64,000 nucleotides of DNA from DATARH01 sp963847345 (GCA_963847345.1 CAWJZU010000015.1:186001-250000), one strand, 5' to 3'; shown: positions 52,411 through 61,064, numbered from the stretch's first letter. Notes: generated by a model not told the origin, from the letters alone. Program-made: numbers and translations.

Positions 52411-54732
52411 TTGCTCTCACGCAATCTGGAAAAGTCGCTGCATCGGGCTTTGGCGCACGCCAACGAGCGGCGCCACGAATACGCGACGCTCGAACACCTG
52501 CTGCTCGCGCTGACCGAGGATCAGGACGCCATTGCCGTGCTGCGCGCCTGCAGCGTCGATCTCGACCGTCTACGCCGCGAGGTCCTGACCTATGTCGACA
52601 ACGAGCTGACCAACCTCGTGTCGAACCACAGCGACGACGCGAAGCCGACCGCTAGCTTCCAGCGTGTGCTGCAGCGTGCCGCGATCCATGTGCAGTCATC
52701 CGGCCGCGAGGAGGTGACCGGCGCCAACGTGCTGGTCGCGATGTTCGCCGAGCGCGAGAGCCACGCTGTCTATTTCCTGCAAGAGCAGGATATGACCCGC
52801 TTCGATGCGGTGAATTACATTTCCCACGGCATCGCCAAGGCCCCGGGCCGCTCTGAGACGCGCCGCGTGCAGGGCGCCGACGAGGAGGAGCGGGGCGAGA
52901 AGGGCCAGAAGCGCAGCCATGACGCGCTCGACGCCTATTGCGTCAACCTCAACAAGAAGGCGAAAGCCGGCAAGGTCGACCCGCTGATCGGCCGCGAGCA
53001 GGAGGTCGAACGCACGATCCAGATCCTGTGCCGGCGCTCGAAGAACAACCCGCTTTATGTCGGCGAGCCCGGCGTCGGAAAGACCGCGATCGCCGAGGGT
53101 CTGGCGCGCCGCATCGTGCAGCGCGAGGTGCCTGAGGTGCTGCTCGGCGCAACGATCTTCGCGCTCGACATGGGTGCGCTACTCGCCGGAACGCGCTATC
53201 GCGGCGATTTCGAGGAGCGGCTGAAGGCGGTGTTGTCCGAACTCGAGGCGCATCCTGGCGCGGTGCTGTTCATCGACGAAATTCACACCGTGATCGGCGC
53301 CGGCGCGACCTCCGGCGGGGCGATGGACGCCTCCAATCTGCTGAAGCCGGCGCTCGCCAGCGGTACGATCCGCTGCATCGGCTCGACGACCTACAAGGAA
53401 TACCGCAACTATTTCGAGAAGGATCGGGCGCTGGTCCGTCGCTTCCAGAAGATCGATGTCAACGAGCCGACGATCGAGGATTCGATCAAGATCCTCAAGG
53501 GCCTTAAGCCCTATTACGAGCGGCACCACAAGGTCCGTTACACGGCCGACGCGATCAAGGCCGCGGTCGAGCTGTCTCACCGCTACATCGGCGACCGCAA
53601 GCTGCCCGACAAGGCGATCGACGTCATCGACGAGACCGGTGCGGCGCAGATGCTGGTTCCGGAAAACAAACGGCGCAAGACGATCACCGCCAAGGAGGTC
53701 GAGGCCTGCATCGCGACGATGGCGCGCATCCCGCCGAAGAGCGTGTCGCGCGACGACCGCGAGGTGCTGAAGAACCTCGACCGTGATCTGAAGATGGTCG
53801 TATTCGGCCAGGACAACGCTATCGAGGCGCTGGTCGCCGCGATCAAGCTTGCGCGCGCCGGACTGCGTGACCCCGAGAAGCCAATCGGCTCGTATTTGTT
53901 TTCCGGCCCGACTGGCGTCGGCAAGACCGAGGTCGCGCGTCAGCTGGCGCGGACCCTGGGTATCGAGATCACCCGGTTCGACATGTCCGAATACATGGAG
54001 CGGCACACCGTGTCGCGGCTGATCGGAGCGCCACCGGGCTATGTCGGTTTCGACCAGGGCGGGCTGTTGACGGATGCGATCGATCAGCACCCGCACAGTG
54101 TCCTGCTGCTCGACGAGATCGAGAAAGCCCATCCCGACCTGTTCAACATCCTGCTGCAGGTCATGGATTACGGAAAGCTGACCGACCACAACGGCAAGAT
54201 CGTCGATTTCCGCAATGTGATCCTGATTATGACGACCAACGCCGGCGCCTCCGATCTGGCGAAGCCGGCGATCGGTTTCGGTAGCGGCATCCGCGAGGGC
54301 GACGATCAGGAGGCGATCAACCGGATGTTCACGCCGGAATTCCGCAACCGGCTCGACGCGACCATCTCGTTCGCGCCGCTGGCGCCGGAGACGATCGGCC
54401 GCGTCGTCGACAAGTTCATCCTGCAGCTGGAGGAACAGCTGGCCGATCGCAACGTCACGATCGAGTTGAATTCAGACGCGCGCGGCTGGCTGGCGGCGAA
54501 GGGCTACGATCCGCTGTTTGGCGCCCGTCCCCTGGGCCGGGTCATCCAGGAGCATATCAAGAAGCCGCTCGCCGAGGAGCTGCTGTTCGGGCAGCTGGCG
54601 AAGGGCGGCATCGTTACGGTGTCGGTGGACAAGGAAGCCGACAAGCTCGCCTTTGCCTTCCGCCAGCGCCCCGCGCCAACCGCGGAGGAGCCGCAGGAGG
54701 ACGAGCCGAAAGAGGAAGAACTGGTCGAGTAG
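52411..54732 (+). CDS. clpA: ATP-dependent Clp protease ATP-binding subunit ClpA
   Basis: A 773-residue AAA+ unfoldase that feeds substrates to ClpP. It starts with TTG at 52411. The N-domain (1-145) includes ATLEHLLLALTEDQDAIAVL. D1 Walker A is VGEPGVGKTAIAEGLA near residue 216, and Walker B is VLFIDEIHTVIGAG near 286. D2 Walker A is GPTGVGKTEVARQLA near 500, and VLLLDEIEKAHPDLFNIL is Walker B. The ClpP-binding loop is expected between them and Sensor 2 near GYDPLFGARPLGRVIQEHIK. The last 25 residues form an acidic tail (EEPQEDEPKEEELVE). Intact. Confidence 0.97.
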   Translation: MLSRNLEKSLHRALAHANERRHEYATLEHLLLALTEDQDAIAVLRACSVDLDRLRREVLTYVDNELTNLVSNHSDDAKPTASFQRVLQRAAIHVQSSGREEVTGANVLVAMFAERESHAVYFLQEQDMTRFDAVNYISHGIAKAPGRSETRRVQGADEEERGEKGQKRSHDALDAYCVNLNKKAKAGKVDPLIGREQEVERTIQILCRRSKNNPLYVGEPGVGKTAIAEGLARRIVQREVPEVLLGATIFALDMGALLAGTRYRGDFEERLKAVLSELEAHPGAVLFIDEIHTVIGAGATSGGAMDASNLLKPALASGTIRCIGSTTYKEYRNYFEKDRALVRRFQKIDVNEPTIEDSIKILKGLKPYYERHHKVRYTADAIKAAVELSHRYIGDRKLPDKAIDVIDETGAAQMLVPENKRRKTITAKEVEACIATMARIPPKSVSRDDREVLKNLDRDLKMVVFGQDNAIEALVAAIKLARAGLRDPEKPIGSYLFSGPTGVGKTEVARQLARTLGIEITRFDMSEYMERHTVSRLIGAPPGYVGFDQGGLLTDAIDQHPHSVLLLDEIEKAHPDLFNILLQVMDYGKLTDHNGKIVDFRNVILIMTTNAGASDLAKPAIGFGSGIREGDDQEAINRMFTPEFRNRLDATISFAPLAPETIGRVVDKFILQLEEQLADRNVTIELNSDARGWLAAKGYDPLFGARPLGRVIQEHIKKPLAEELLFGQLAKGGIVTVSVDKEADKLAFAFRQRPAPTAEEPQEDEPKEEELVE

Positions 54733-54773
54733 CCGGGTCCGTCCTCCGGCCAGTCTGTCGCCCCCGGGTCCTC

Positions 54774-55751
54774 TCAGGCGGTCGGGGCCACGCCTCGGCG
54801 ATGCAAGAGCCGACGTGCTTCGATCGTCTGCCAGATCGCGACGGTCGGGAGGCCGGTCGCGAGATCGCGCCCGCGCTTCAACAGCGAGACGGCCAGCGCC
54901 AATTCGGGCGAGAGACCGAAGCCGGCGCCAAGCACGACATAAGCGCCTTCCTGCAAACCGATCGCCTGCGGCACCGCAAACCCGGCGGTGCGGGTCGCGT
55001 AAACCATGCTCTCGATCGCCAGAACAACTGTGAACGGCAGCGGTGCTCCGGCCAGCCACAGGAGCAGCCAAAGTTGCACTGCGCTCGCGACCCAACAGGT
55101 GAAATGCAGCACGAAACTGACAAACAACCCGACACGGTTGCGATAGATGTCGGTCAGCCGGTCGCGCAGCGCTGCTGTCCCAGCGCTGCCGCGCTCGACC
55201 CATCCGGCGCCGAGAATGCCTGCAATCCGGTCAAGATACCGGAAGCCGCGATGTTGTACGGCTACAAACGCGGTCGCGGCGGCAGCGGCTACCAGCAATC
55301 CGACCAGGATCGGGGGCGCGAGCCGCGAATCCGGCTGCAGCCAGATGAACAGCGCTAGTCCGACCGCCGTGTACGACAACTGAGCAAAAAATTCCAACGT
55401 TACATCGACGATCGTGCTCGCGGCCGCGACGCTCCAGGTCGCTCCGGTCAGTGACAGGGCGCGGGCGCCGGCCACGTAGCCGCCGACCTGCGATAGCGGC
55501 AACGCTTCCGCCACCGAATCGCGCACCAGCCGCGCCCACACAGCCTTCGGCGCGGTGACGCCGGGCAGCAGCGCCTTCCACGCCAGTCCGAGCGGGATGG
55601 CTAAACCGAGATTAAGGGCGCAGATCGCGACGAAGCCGGCGATCCCCACTGCGCGGATCGCGTGCAGGACCTCGCCTGTGCCGAACCAGGCGACGAGCAA
55701 CGCCGTGACCGCGACGCCGACAATAGCGGCGACAATCGAGACGAGCTTCAT
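54774..55751 (-). CDS. HpnL-like/lysylphosphatidylglycerol-synthase-type flippase-domain membrane protein
   Basis: A 325-residue protein with about eight hydrophobic helices, of the UPF0104/LPG synthase TM domain type (HpnL-like). The diagnostic region is VRDSVAEALPLSQVGGYVAG followed by ARAL and then VDVTLEFFAQLSYTAVGLAL. The later block is AIESMVYATRTAGFAVPQAI followed by GLQEGAYVVLG. Proteins of this group are linked to hopanoid or modified-lipid export, without proven chemistry. The ATG at 55751 is chosen because the first 66 residues of the longer frame are non-hydrophobic and atypical. The ferritin-like gene is 40 bp upstream on the same strand. Confidence 0.82.
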   Translation of the reverse strand: MKLVSIVAAIVGVAVTALLVAWFGTGEVLHAIRAVGIAGFVAICALNLGLAIPLGLAWKALLPGVTAPKAVWARLVRDSVAEALPLSQVGGYVAGARALSLTGATWSVAAASTIVDVTLEFFAQLSYTAVGLALFIWLQPDSRLAPPILVGLLVAAAAATAFVAVQHRGFRYLDRIAGILGAGWVERGSAGTAALRDRLTDIYRNRVGLFVSFVLHFTCWVASAVQLWLLLWLAGAPLPFTVVLAIESMVYATRTAGFAVPQAIGLQEGAYVVLGAGFGLSPELALAVSLLKRGRDLATGLPTVAIWQTIEARRLLHRRGVAPTA

Positions 55752-55791
55752 TCCTTCGGGCCAGGATCGCTTGCGCTCGACCGGTCCAGGT

Positions 55792-56715
55792 TCACCTCGG
55801 TCCGGTGAGGTTTTCCCGCGGGCGCAGGAAGCGTCTGACGAATCGGACCAGCCGCGGCACGAATTGCGGACGCAGCAGGCGCGCATCATAAGCCGACATG
55901 CGACGGGCGTTCTCGGCCAGACACACACCCAATAGTTCGGCGGGCGCAATTTCGATGTCGGCCACGGCCTTGCTTCCGGTCAGCGTGAAGTTGTTGTCCT
56001 GAGGCGGCTCGTTCGGCGCCGCGCCAGCGCCACGCGCCATCCCGATGCGCTCATAAATGAGAAACAGCCAAACCGCGACGACCTTGCCCCAGAACCAGGG
56101 CCGCCGCCACCAGGACAGGTTGCGACGATGCCACGCTACCCAGTTGACAAAAAACAGAATATGGCGAGCCTCCTCCTGCATCACCGGCTCGAACGTGTCG
56201 ACCAGTTCAGGCGGGAAAAACTGCGATCGCTTGGCGAGCGCGAACAGCCCGAACGCGAAAAAACTGTCGATGCACTCGCTGAACCCGGTCACCATGAAGG
56301 CCCATTCGGGGCGGCGGGGCGGTGCGTATTCCGGCTCGGGAGCGAGGTGAACCGAGTAGGCCTCAACCAGCCTTGCCAACACCTGCTTGTGGCGACCCTC
56401 CTCTAATCCGTTGAGCAGGATGGCCTCGCGGAGCAGCGGGTCGGTGACCTGGGTGGCGTAGCTGACCACTCGGATACTGGCCTTGCCCTCGGTCTGCACC
56501 GCGATGTCCCAGATCGGCAACGCGACGAGCCGGGCGCGCGCCTCGGGATCAAGCTGCGGCCATTCAATCGCCGCTGGCCGGTATGGATCGTGCGTGTCGA
56601 GCAGCATCCGGCAGAAGGCGCTCTTATGATCTTCGCTGCCCGGACGCAGCGCTTGTCGGCCCGCGGCAGACTGCTGGCGCGGCGTCTCGACGGCAGCCAT
56701 CGTGTCATCGCTCAC
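55792..56715 (-). CDS. Ferritin-like diiron protein of unknown function
   Basis: A 307-residue protein with a ferritin-like four-helix core. LNGLEEGRHKQVLARLVEAY (about 105-125) and PVMQEEARHILFFVNWVAWH (about 172-191) carry the two ExxH pairs of a dimetal site, with extra Glu residues in EGKASIRVVSYATQV and ECIDSFFAFGLFAL. The C-terminal third has a hydrophobic helix (PWFWGKVVAVWLFLIYERIG) that may anchor it to the membrane. The mix of a diiron centre and a membrane tail suggests a desaturase- or hydroxylase-like lipid enzyme, but this is inference. It is upstream of the HpnL-like gene in the same direction. Confidence 0.7.
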   Translation of the reverse strand: MSDDTMAAVETPRQQSAAGRQALRPGSEDHKSAFCRMLLDTHDPYRPAAIEWPQLDPEARARLVALPIWDIAVQTEGKASIRVVSYATQVTDPLLREAILLNGLEEGRHKQVLARLVEAYSVHLAPEPEYAPPRRPEWAFMVTGFSECIDSFFAFGLFALAKRSQFFPPELVDTFEPVMQEEARHILFFVNWVAWHRRNLSWWRRPWFWGKVVAVWLFLIYERIGMARGAGAAPNEPPQDNNFTLTGSKAVADIEIAPAELLGVCLAENARRMSAYDARLLRPQFVPRLVRFVRRFLRPRENLTGPR

Positions 56716-56763
56716 TCAACGCCTCTTGCTTTGCTCGCGCTCCGGCGCCAAGCGCCCGGCCGA

Positions 56764-56799
56764 TTGACTAACACAGGTCGCTCTCCTATATAGCGACCT
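56764..56799 (+). promoter_or_regulatory. Sigma-70 promoter of rpmH with overlapping inverted repeat
   Basis: TTGACT (56764-56769) and TATATA (56787-56792) are separated by exactly 17 bp, giving a near-consensus housekeeping promoter. Transcription would begin around 56799, about 37 bp before the rpmH GTG. The inverted repeat AGGTCGCT (56775-56782) and AGCGACCT (56792-56799) brackets the -10 hexamer and could be an operator. Confidence 0.75.
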
Positions 56800-56835
56800 C
56801 CGCTTAAACAGGCAGTTTTCCATCGGAGACGTGCC

Positions 56836-56970
56836 GTGAAACGCACTTACCAGCCGAGCAGGCTCATTCGCAAGCGCCGCCACGGCTTTCGTGCGCGGAT
56901 GGCCACACCGGGCGGCCGCCGGGTCATCGCCGCGCGCCGGGCGAAGGGCCGCAAGCGGCTGTCTGCCTGA
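56836..56970 (+). CDS. rpmH: Ribosomal protein bL34
   Basis: The 44-residue 50S subunit protein bL34. The sequence MKRTYQPSRLIRKRRHGFRA then RMATPGGRRVIAARRAKGRK is the full canonical protein. It starts with GTG at 56836. It is the first gene of the rpmH-rnpA-yidD-yidC-engB cluster and lies behind the promoter at 56764. The gap to rnpA is 83 bp and contains a 30-bp palindrome. Confidence 0.97.
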   Translation: MKRTYQPSRLIRKRRHGFRARMATPGGRRVIAARRAKGRKRLSA

Positions 56971-57023
56971 CCTCCGGCTCTTCCGTTCTGGGCGGCGCCG
57001 TCGCGCGACGGGCGCCGGACGCG

Positions 57024-57053
57024 CGCTGCCTCACCGGCGCCGGTGAGGCAGCG
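57024..57053 (+). promoter_or_regulatory. 30-bp perfect palindrome directly before rnpA start
   Basis: CGCTGCCTCACCGGC at 57024-57038 is followed without any gap by its exact reverse complement, GCCGGTGAGGCAGCG at 57039-57053. The next three bases are the TTG start codon of rnpA. The right arm contains the likely Shine-Dalgarno GTGAGG, so an RNA hairpin here would hide the ribosome site. There is no T-run. It may be a translational control element, attenuator or RNA-processing site between rpmH and rnpA. Confidence 0.7.
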
Positions 57054-57506
57054 TTGCCGAGCCGCCTTGTAAGACTCAAGACACGCGCCGATTTTCTTCG
57101 TGTTGCAGCTTCCGGCCGGCGCGCGGTTCGTCCCGGCTTGATGCTGCAAACGGCGGCGACCCCGAACGGGATCGGTGACGTGGCGGCTGCAAGGGTCGGG
57201 TTCACGGCAAGCCGCAAGGTGGGCAATGCGGTGGTCCGCAACCGGGCGAAGCGGCGCCTGCGCGCCGCGGCGGCCGAAATTCTGGCACGCGACGGGCGGT
57301 GTGGGACCGATTACGTGCTGATCGCCCGAGCCGGCACCGGGGAGCGGCGCTATGCGGAGCTGCTTGATGATTTGGCGTCCGCGCTGCGGCAGGTCACTCG
57401 GCAAGCCGATCGCAAACAGCAGCCGGCGCTCGGGCCTCGCGCAGTCCGGCCGCCCCGCCGCGAGCGGAGTGGCGACGCCCGGCCGATCCGGGTCGAGGAG
57501 GATTGA
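57054..57506 (+). CDS. rnpA: Ribonuclease P protein component
   Basis: A 150-residue RnpA, the protein cofactor of RNase P in 5' tRNA maturation. The opening SRLVRLKTRADFLRVAASGR is typical, GFTASRKVGNAVVRNRAKRR carries the signature RNRxKRRLR (near residue 62), and DYVLIARAGTGERRYAELLD follows. The C-terminal 40 residues are a basic tail of low conservation. The start is TTG 57054 directly after the palindrome; the frame is open further upstream without a good start codon. yidD begins 1 bp after its stop. Confidence 0.93.
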   Translation: MPSRLVRLKTRADFLRVAASGRRAVRPGLMLQTAATPNGIGDVAAARVGFTASRKVGNAVVRNRAKRRLRAAAAEILARDGRCGTDYVLIARAGTGERRYAELLDDLASALRQVTRQADRKQQPALGPRAVRPPRRERSGDARPIRVEED

Positions 57507-57507
57507 A

Positions 57508-57762
57508 ATGATGCGTGATGCCGGAACGGTCTGCGTGCTTGGTTTGGCGCTACGGGGAGCGATCCGCGCCTACCAGCTGCTGATCTCGCCGGTATTGCCG
57601 CCGTCGTGCCGTTATTACCCGAGCTGCTCGTACTACGCGGCCGAAGCGGTTGAGCGGCATGGGCCGTGGCGCGGCTCGTTGCTGGCGGCCCGGCGGCTGC
57701 TGCGGTGCCATCCGTGGGGCGGCAGCGGTTACGACCCGGTGCCGCTCGACCGGAGCCGCTGA
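57508..57762 (+). CDS. yidD: Membrane protein insertion efficiency factor YidD
   Basis: An 84-residue YidD. AYQLLISPVLPPSCRYYPSC-SYYAAEAVERHG is the hallmark Cys-containing amphipathic segment (about residues 20-50), and LAARRLLRCHPWGGSGYDPV is the conserved end. YidD assists the YidC insertase at the inner membrane. It lies between rnpA (1-bp gap) and yidC (6-bp gap), the normal arrangement. Intact. Confidence 0.95.
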   Translation: MMRDAGTVCVLGLALRGAIRAYQLLISPVLPPSCRYYPSCSYYAAEAVERHGPWRGSLLAARRLLRCHPWGGSGYDPVPLDRSR

Positions 57763-57768
57763 CAACAG

Positions 57769-59490
57769 ATGGAACAGCGCAACCTCTTGCTCGCGATCGT
57801 TGTGTCGGTCGGGATCCTGATCGGGTTTCAGTTCCTGATCGAGCATTTCCATCTCACAAGACCCCCGGCGCCGCCGACTCCTGCAACGGGCACCGTCGCA
57901 TCGACGCCCGACGGCGCGACATCAACGCCGGGGGTCGCCGGACCGCAGGCCGTTCCCGGCGCTCCGGCGGCACCCGCCGTCCTGACACGCGAAGCCGCCG
58001 TCGCCGAACAGCAGCGGGTACGGATCAACACGCCGCGCCTGCACGGCTCGATCGCGCTGCGGGGCGGCCGCATCGACGATCTGACACTGGCAACCTATCA
58101 CGAGACAACCGATCCAACGAGCCCTGAGGTCGTTCTGCTTGAGCCGAGCGGAACCGGACACGCCTATTTCGCCGAGTTCGGCTGGGCGGCGGCGACGTCT
58201 GGGATCAACGTGCCCGGGGCCGAGACGCCGTGGACCGCTTCGGGCGGTCCGCTGACCCCAACCTCGCCGGTCACATTGACCTGGGACAACGGCCAGGGGC
58301 TCGTCTTTACGCGCACGATCTCGGTCGACAAGGATTACATGTTCACGGTGCGCGACGCGGTGCGGAACACGACCGGCGCACCCGTCACGCTGTCGCCTTA
58401 TGGGTTGATCACCCGCGCCGGCACGCCCCATGTCAGCGGCTACTACATCCTGCATGAAGGGCCGGTCGGGTATCTCGCGGGTTCATTGCGCGAACCGAAC
58501 TACAGCTCGCTGACACCGGGAGAGCCGCAGCAATACACGTCGACCGGGGGCTGGCTGGGTTTCACCGACAAGTACTGGCTGACCGCGCTGGTGCCGCCGC
58601 AGGAGGCGTCGGTCAAGGCGCGTTTTACGCATAGCGTCGAGGACGGGAAAGATCGCTACCAGTCGGATTTTCTCGCCCCGCCGGTCACGGTGCCGGCCGA
58701 GGGAAGCGCCGAGACTGCGGTGCGGTTTTTCGCCGGCGCCAAGGAAGTCAATCTGCTCGACGCCTATGCCGCATCGGGTATTCCACATTTCGACCTGGCG
58801 ATCGATTTTGGCTGGTTCTACTTTCTGACCAAACCGATCTTTTTGACGTTGCAATGGTTCTATGGGCTGCTCGGCAATTTTGGCTTGGCCATCCTGCTGC
58901 TGACGTTTCTGATCAAGCTGCTGTTTTTTCCTCTCGCCAACAAATCTTATCAGGCGATGAGTAAGATGAAGCTGCTGCAGCCGGAAATGGCGAAAATCCG
59001 CGAGCTTTTTCCGGACGACAAGGCGCGTCAGCAACAGGAAATGATGGCGATGTACAAGCGGGTCGGCGCCAACCCGGTAGCCGGCTGTCTGCCGATCATT
59101 CTCCAGATCCCGGTGTTCTTTGCGCTGTATAAAGTGTTGTTTGTCACGATCGAGATGCGGCACGCCCCATTTTTCGGCTGGATCCATGATCTGTCGTCGC
59201 CCGACCCGACAACGGTTTTCAATCTGTTTGGCCTCATTCCCTTCACGCCGCCGCACTTCCTGATGATCGGTGCGTGGCCGCTGATCATGGGCGTGACGAT
59301 GTTCCTGCAGCAGAAGTTGAACCCGCAGCCGGTAGACCCGGTGCAGGCGCGCATGTTCATGCTGCTGCCGGTCGTCTTCACCTTCATGCTGGCGGGGTTT
59401 CCGGCCGGGCTTGTGATCTATTGGGCATGGAACAATACGCTCAGCATCGGCCAGCAATGGGCGATCATGCGTCGGGCTGGCGCTGCCTGA
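57769..59490 (+). CDS. yidC: Membrane protein insertase YidC
   Basis: A 573-residue YidC. The N-terminal anchor is LLLAIVVSVGILIGFQFLI (about 5-23), and a Pro/Thr-rich linker follows. The large periplasmic beta-sandwich domain spans about 80-345. The conserved insertase core contains FGWFYFLTKPIFLTLQWFYG (TM2), GLAILLLTFLIKLLFFPLAN with the groove Arg/Lys region, and the coiled-coil KMKLLQPEMAKIRELFPDDK. NPVAGCLPIILQIPVFFALY and FAGFPAGLVIYWAWNN-like segments follow. It inserts inner-membrane proteins alone or with SecYEG. Intact. Confidence 0.96.
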   Translation: MEQRNLLLAIVVSVGILIGFQFLIEHFHLTRPPAPPTPATGTVASTPDGATSTPGVAGPQAVPGAPAAPAVLTREAAVAEQQRVRINTPRLHGSIALRGGRIDDLTLATYHETTDPTSPEVVLLEPSGTGHAYFAEFGWAAATSGINVPGAETPWTASGGPLTPTSPVTLTWDNGQGLVFTRTISVDKDYMFTVRDAVRNTTGAPVTLSPYGLITRAGTPHVSGYYILHEGPVGYLAGSLREPNYSSLTPGEPQQYTSTGGWLGFTDKYWLTALVPPQEASVKARFTHSVEDGKDRYQSDFLAPPVTVPAEGSAETAVRFFAGAKEVNLLDAYAASGIPHFDLAIDFGWFYFLTKPIFLTLQWFYGLLGNFGLAILLLTFLIKLLFFPLANKSYQAMSKMKLLQPEMAKIRELFPDDKARQQQEMMAMYKRVGANPVAGCLPIILQIPVFFALYKVLFVTIEMRHAPFFGWIHDLSSPDPTTVFNLFGLIPFTPPHFLMIGAWPLIMGVTMFLQQKLNPQPVDPVQARMFMLLPVVFTFMLAGFPAGLVIYWAWNNTLSIGQQWAIMRRAGAA

Positions 59491-60191
59491 GCGATCCGCT
59501 CGCCGACACCGACCTCTATCCGCCGCGTGCGCTCGATGCCGAAGAGGTCGAAGCCGGCCGCCTTCTGTTCGCGCGCGAGTGCCGCTTTGTCGCCGGCGCC
59601 GCCGACGAGGCCGCGCTGCCGCCGGAGAGCTTGCCCGAAACGGCATTCGTCGGGCGCTCCAATGTCGGCAAGTCGAGCCTCGTCAACGCGCTGACCGGAC
59701 GGCGGATGCTGGCGCGCACCTCGAACACCCCCGGTCGCACTCGCCAGCTCAATTTTTTCGCGCTCGATGGACGTCTGATGCTGGTCGATCTGCCGGGTTA
59801 CGGCTACGCCGCGGCCTCGAAGAGCGCGATCCAGGGCTGGACGCGGCTGATGCACAGTTATCTGCGCGGCCGTTCCAGCCTGCGCCGTGTCTGTCTGCTG
59901 ATCGATTCGCGGCACGGGCTCAAGGACCCCGACCGCGCGCTGATGGCGCTGTGCGACACCGCCGGCCTGTCGTATCAGGCGGTGCTGACCAAGATCGACA
60001 AGCTCGGTCCGGAGCCACGCGCCGCCGCCGCCGAAAGCGTCGCGGCCGAGCTGGCGCGGCACACCGCCGCGCATCCCGAAATCCATCTGACCAGCGCTGA
60101 AAACCGGCTCGGCATCGCGGCGTTGCGCGCCACGCTGGCCGGCTTTGCCGACATGGCGCCGTCAGCGGTCCCCGCGATAGAGTGCGCGCCC
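59487..60191 (+). CDS. engB: Ribosome biogenesis GTPase EngB (YihA/YsxC), joined in frame to ArgB
   Basis: A GTPase required for 50S subunit assembly. G1 is FVGRSNVGKSSLVNALTG (near residue 55), the G2 region has TSNTPGRTRQLNFF, G3 is LVDLPGYGYAAASK, G4 is AVLTKIDKL, and G5 is LTSAEN. The natural start SDPLADTDLYPPRAL is preceded by CTG at 59487, overlapping the yidC stop as CTGA where relatives would have ATGA. No ATG, GTG or TTG lies in range. The frame has no stop before the ATG of argB at 60192, so a 525-residue EngB-ArgB polypeptide is encoded as written. A TAG in another frame at 60178 may mark the original EngB end. Confidence 0.85.
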
Positions 60192-61064
60192 ATGAACGTC
60201 GAACCCGATCCGAACACGCCCTCGTTCGACGCCGCGACCATCGCCGCGGTGTTGGCCCGAGTCGTGCCGCACTGGACCCGCTACGCCGGCAAGACCGTCG
60301 TCGTCAAATACGGCGGGCACGCGATGGGCGCCGGCGGCGAGACCTTTGCCCACGATATCGCGCTGCTGCACCAGCTCGGCATCCACCCGATCGTCGTGCA
60401 TGGCGGCGGCCCGCAGATCAACCGCATGCTCGACCGGCTCGGCATCAAGAGCAATTTCGTCAACGGCCTTCGGGTCACCGACGCGGAGACGATGGAAATT
60501 GTCGAAATGGTCCTGGCCGGGACGATCAACAAACAGCTCGTGGCGGCGATCAACACCGCCGGAGGCTGTGCGATCGGCCTCACCGGTAAGGATGGCGGCC
60601 TGTTGCACGCCCGCAAGCTGACGCGCAACGGCGATCTCGGGCTAGTCGGCGAGCCCGAGCGGGTCGACTCGGCCGTGCTCGACGGGTTTCAGCGCACAAA
60701 GATGATCCCGGTCATCGCCCCGATCGGGGTCGGTGCCGCCGGCGAGACCTACAACATCAATTCCGATACGGTAGCCGGCGCGGTCGCCGCCGCGGTCCGC
60801 GCCTCACGCTTCCTGCTGCTCACCGATGTTCCGGGGGTGCTCGACAGCGAAAAAAGATTGATCCCGGAGATCAGCGCCGACGAGGCGAGGAGCCTGATCG
60901 CCGACGGAACGATTTCGGGCGGCATGATCCCCAAGGTCGAAACCTGTCTCGATGCTGTCGATAATGGGGTCGAGGCGGCGGTCATTCTCGATGGGCGGGT
61001 GCCGCACGCGATCCTGCTCGAACTGCTCGGCGAAGGCGCCGGGACCCTGATCCGCGGCGATTGA
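60192..61064 (+). CDS. argB: Acetylglutamate kinase
   Basis: A 290-residue N-acetylglutamate kinase, second step of arginine synthesis. KTVVVKYGGHAMGAGGETFA holds the phosphate-binding Lys-Gly-Gly. PIVVHGGGPQINRMLDRLGI and VNGLRVTDAETMEIVEMVLA are the acetylglutamate site. NINSDTVAGAVAAAVRASRF, LLLTDVPGVLDSEKRLIPEI and ISGGMIPKVETCLDAVDNGV complete the ATP site and closing block. Its ATG at 60192 is in the same frame as engB, without an intervening stop, so ArgB may be made alone from this ATG or as a fusion. In relatives it also follows engB. Confidence 0.94.
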   Translation: MNVEPDPNTPSFDAATIAAVLARVVPHWTRYAGKTVVVKYGGHAMGAGGETFAHDIALLHQLGIHPIVVHGGGPQINRMLDRLGIKSNFVNGLRVTDAETMEIVEMVLAGTINKQLVAAINTAGGCAIGLTGKDGGLLHARKLTRNGDLGLVGEPERVDSAVLDGFQRTKMIPVIAPIGVGAAGETYNINSDTVAGAVAAAVRASRFLLLTDVPGVLDSEKRLIPEISADEARSLIADGTISGGMIPKVETCLDAVDNGVEAAVILDGRVPHAILLELLGEGAGTLIRGD

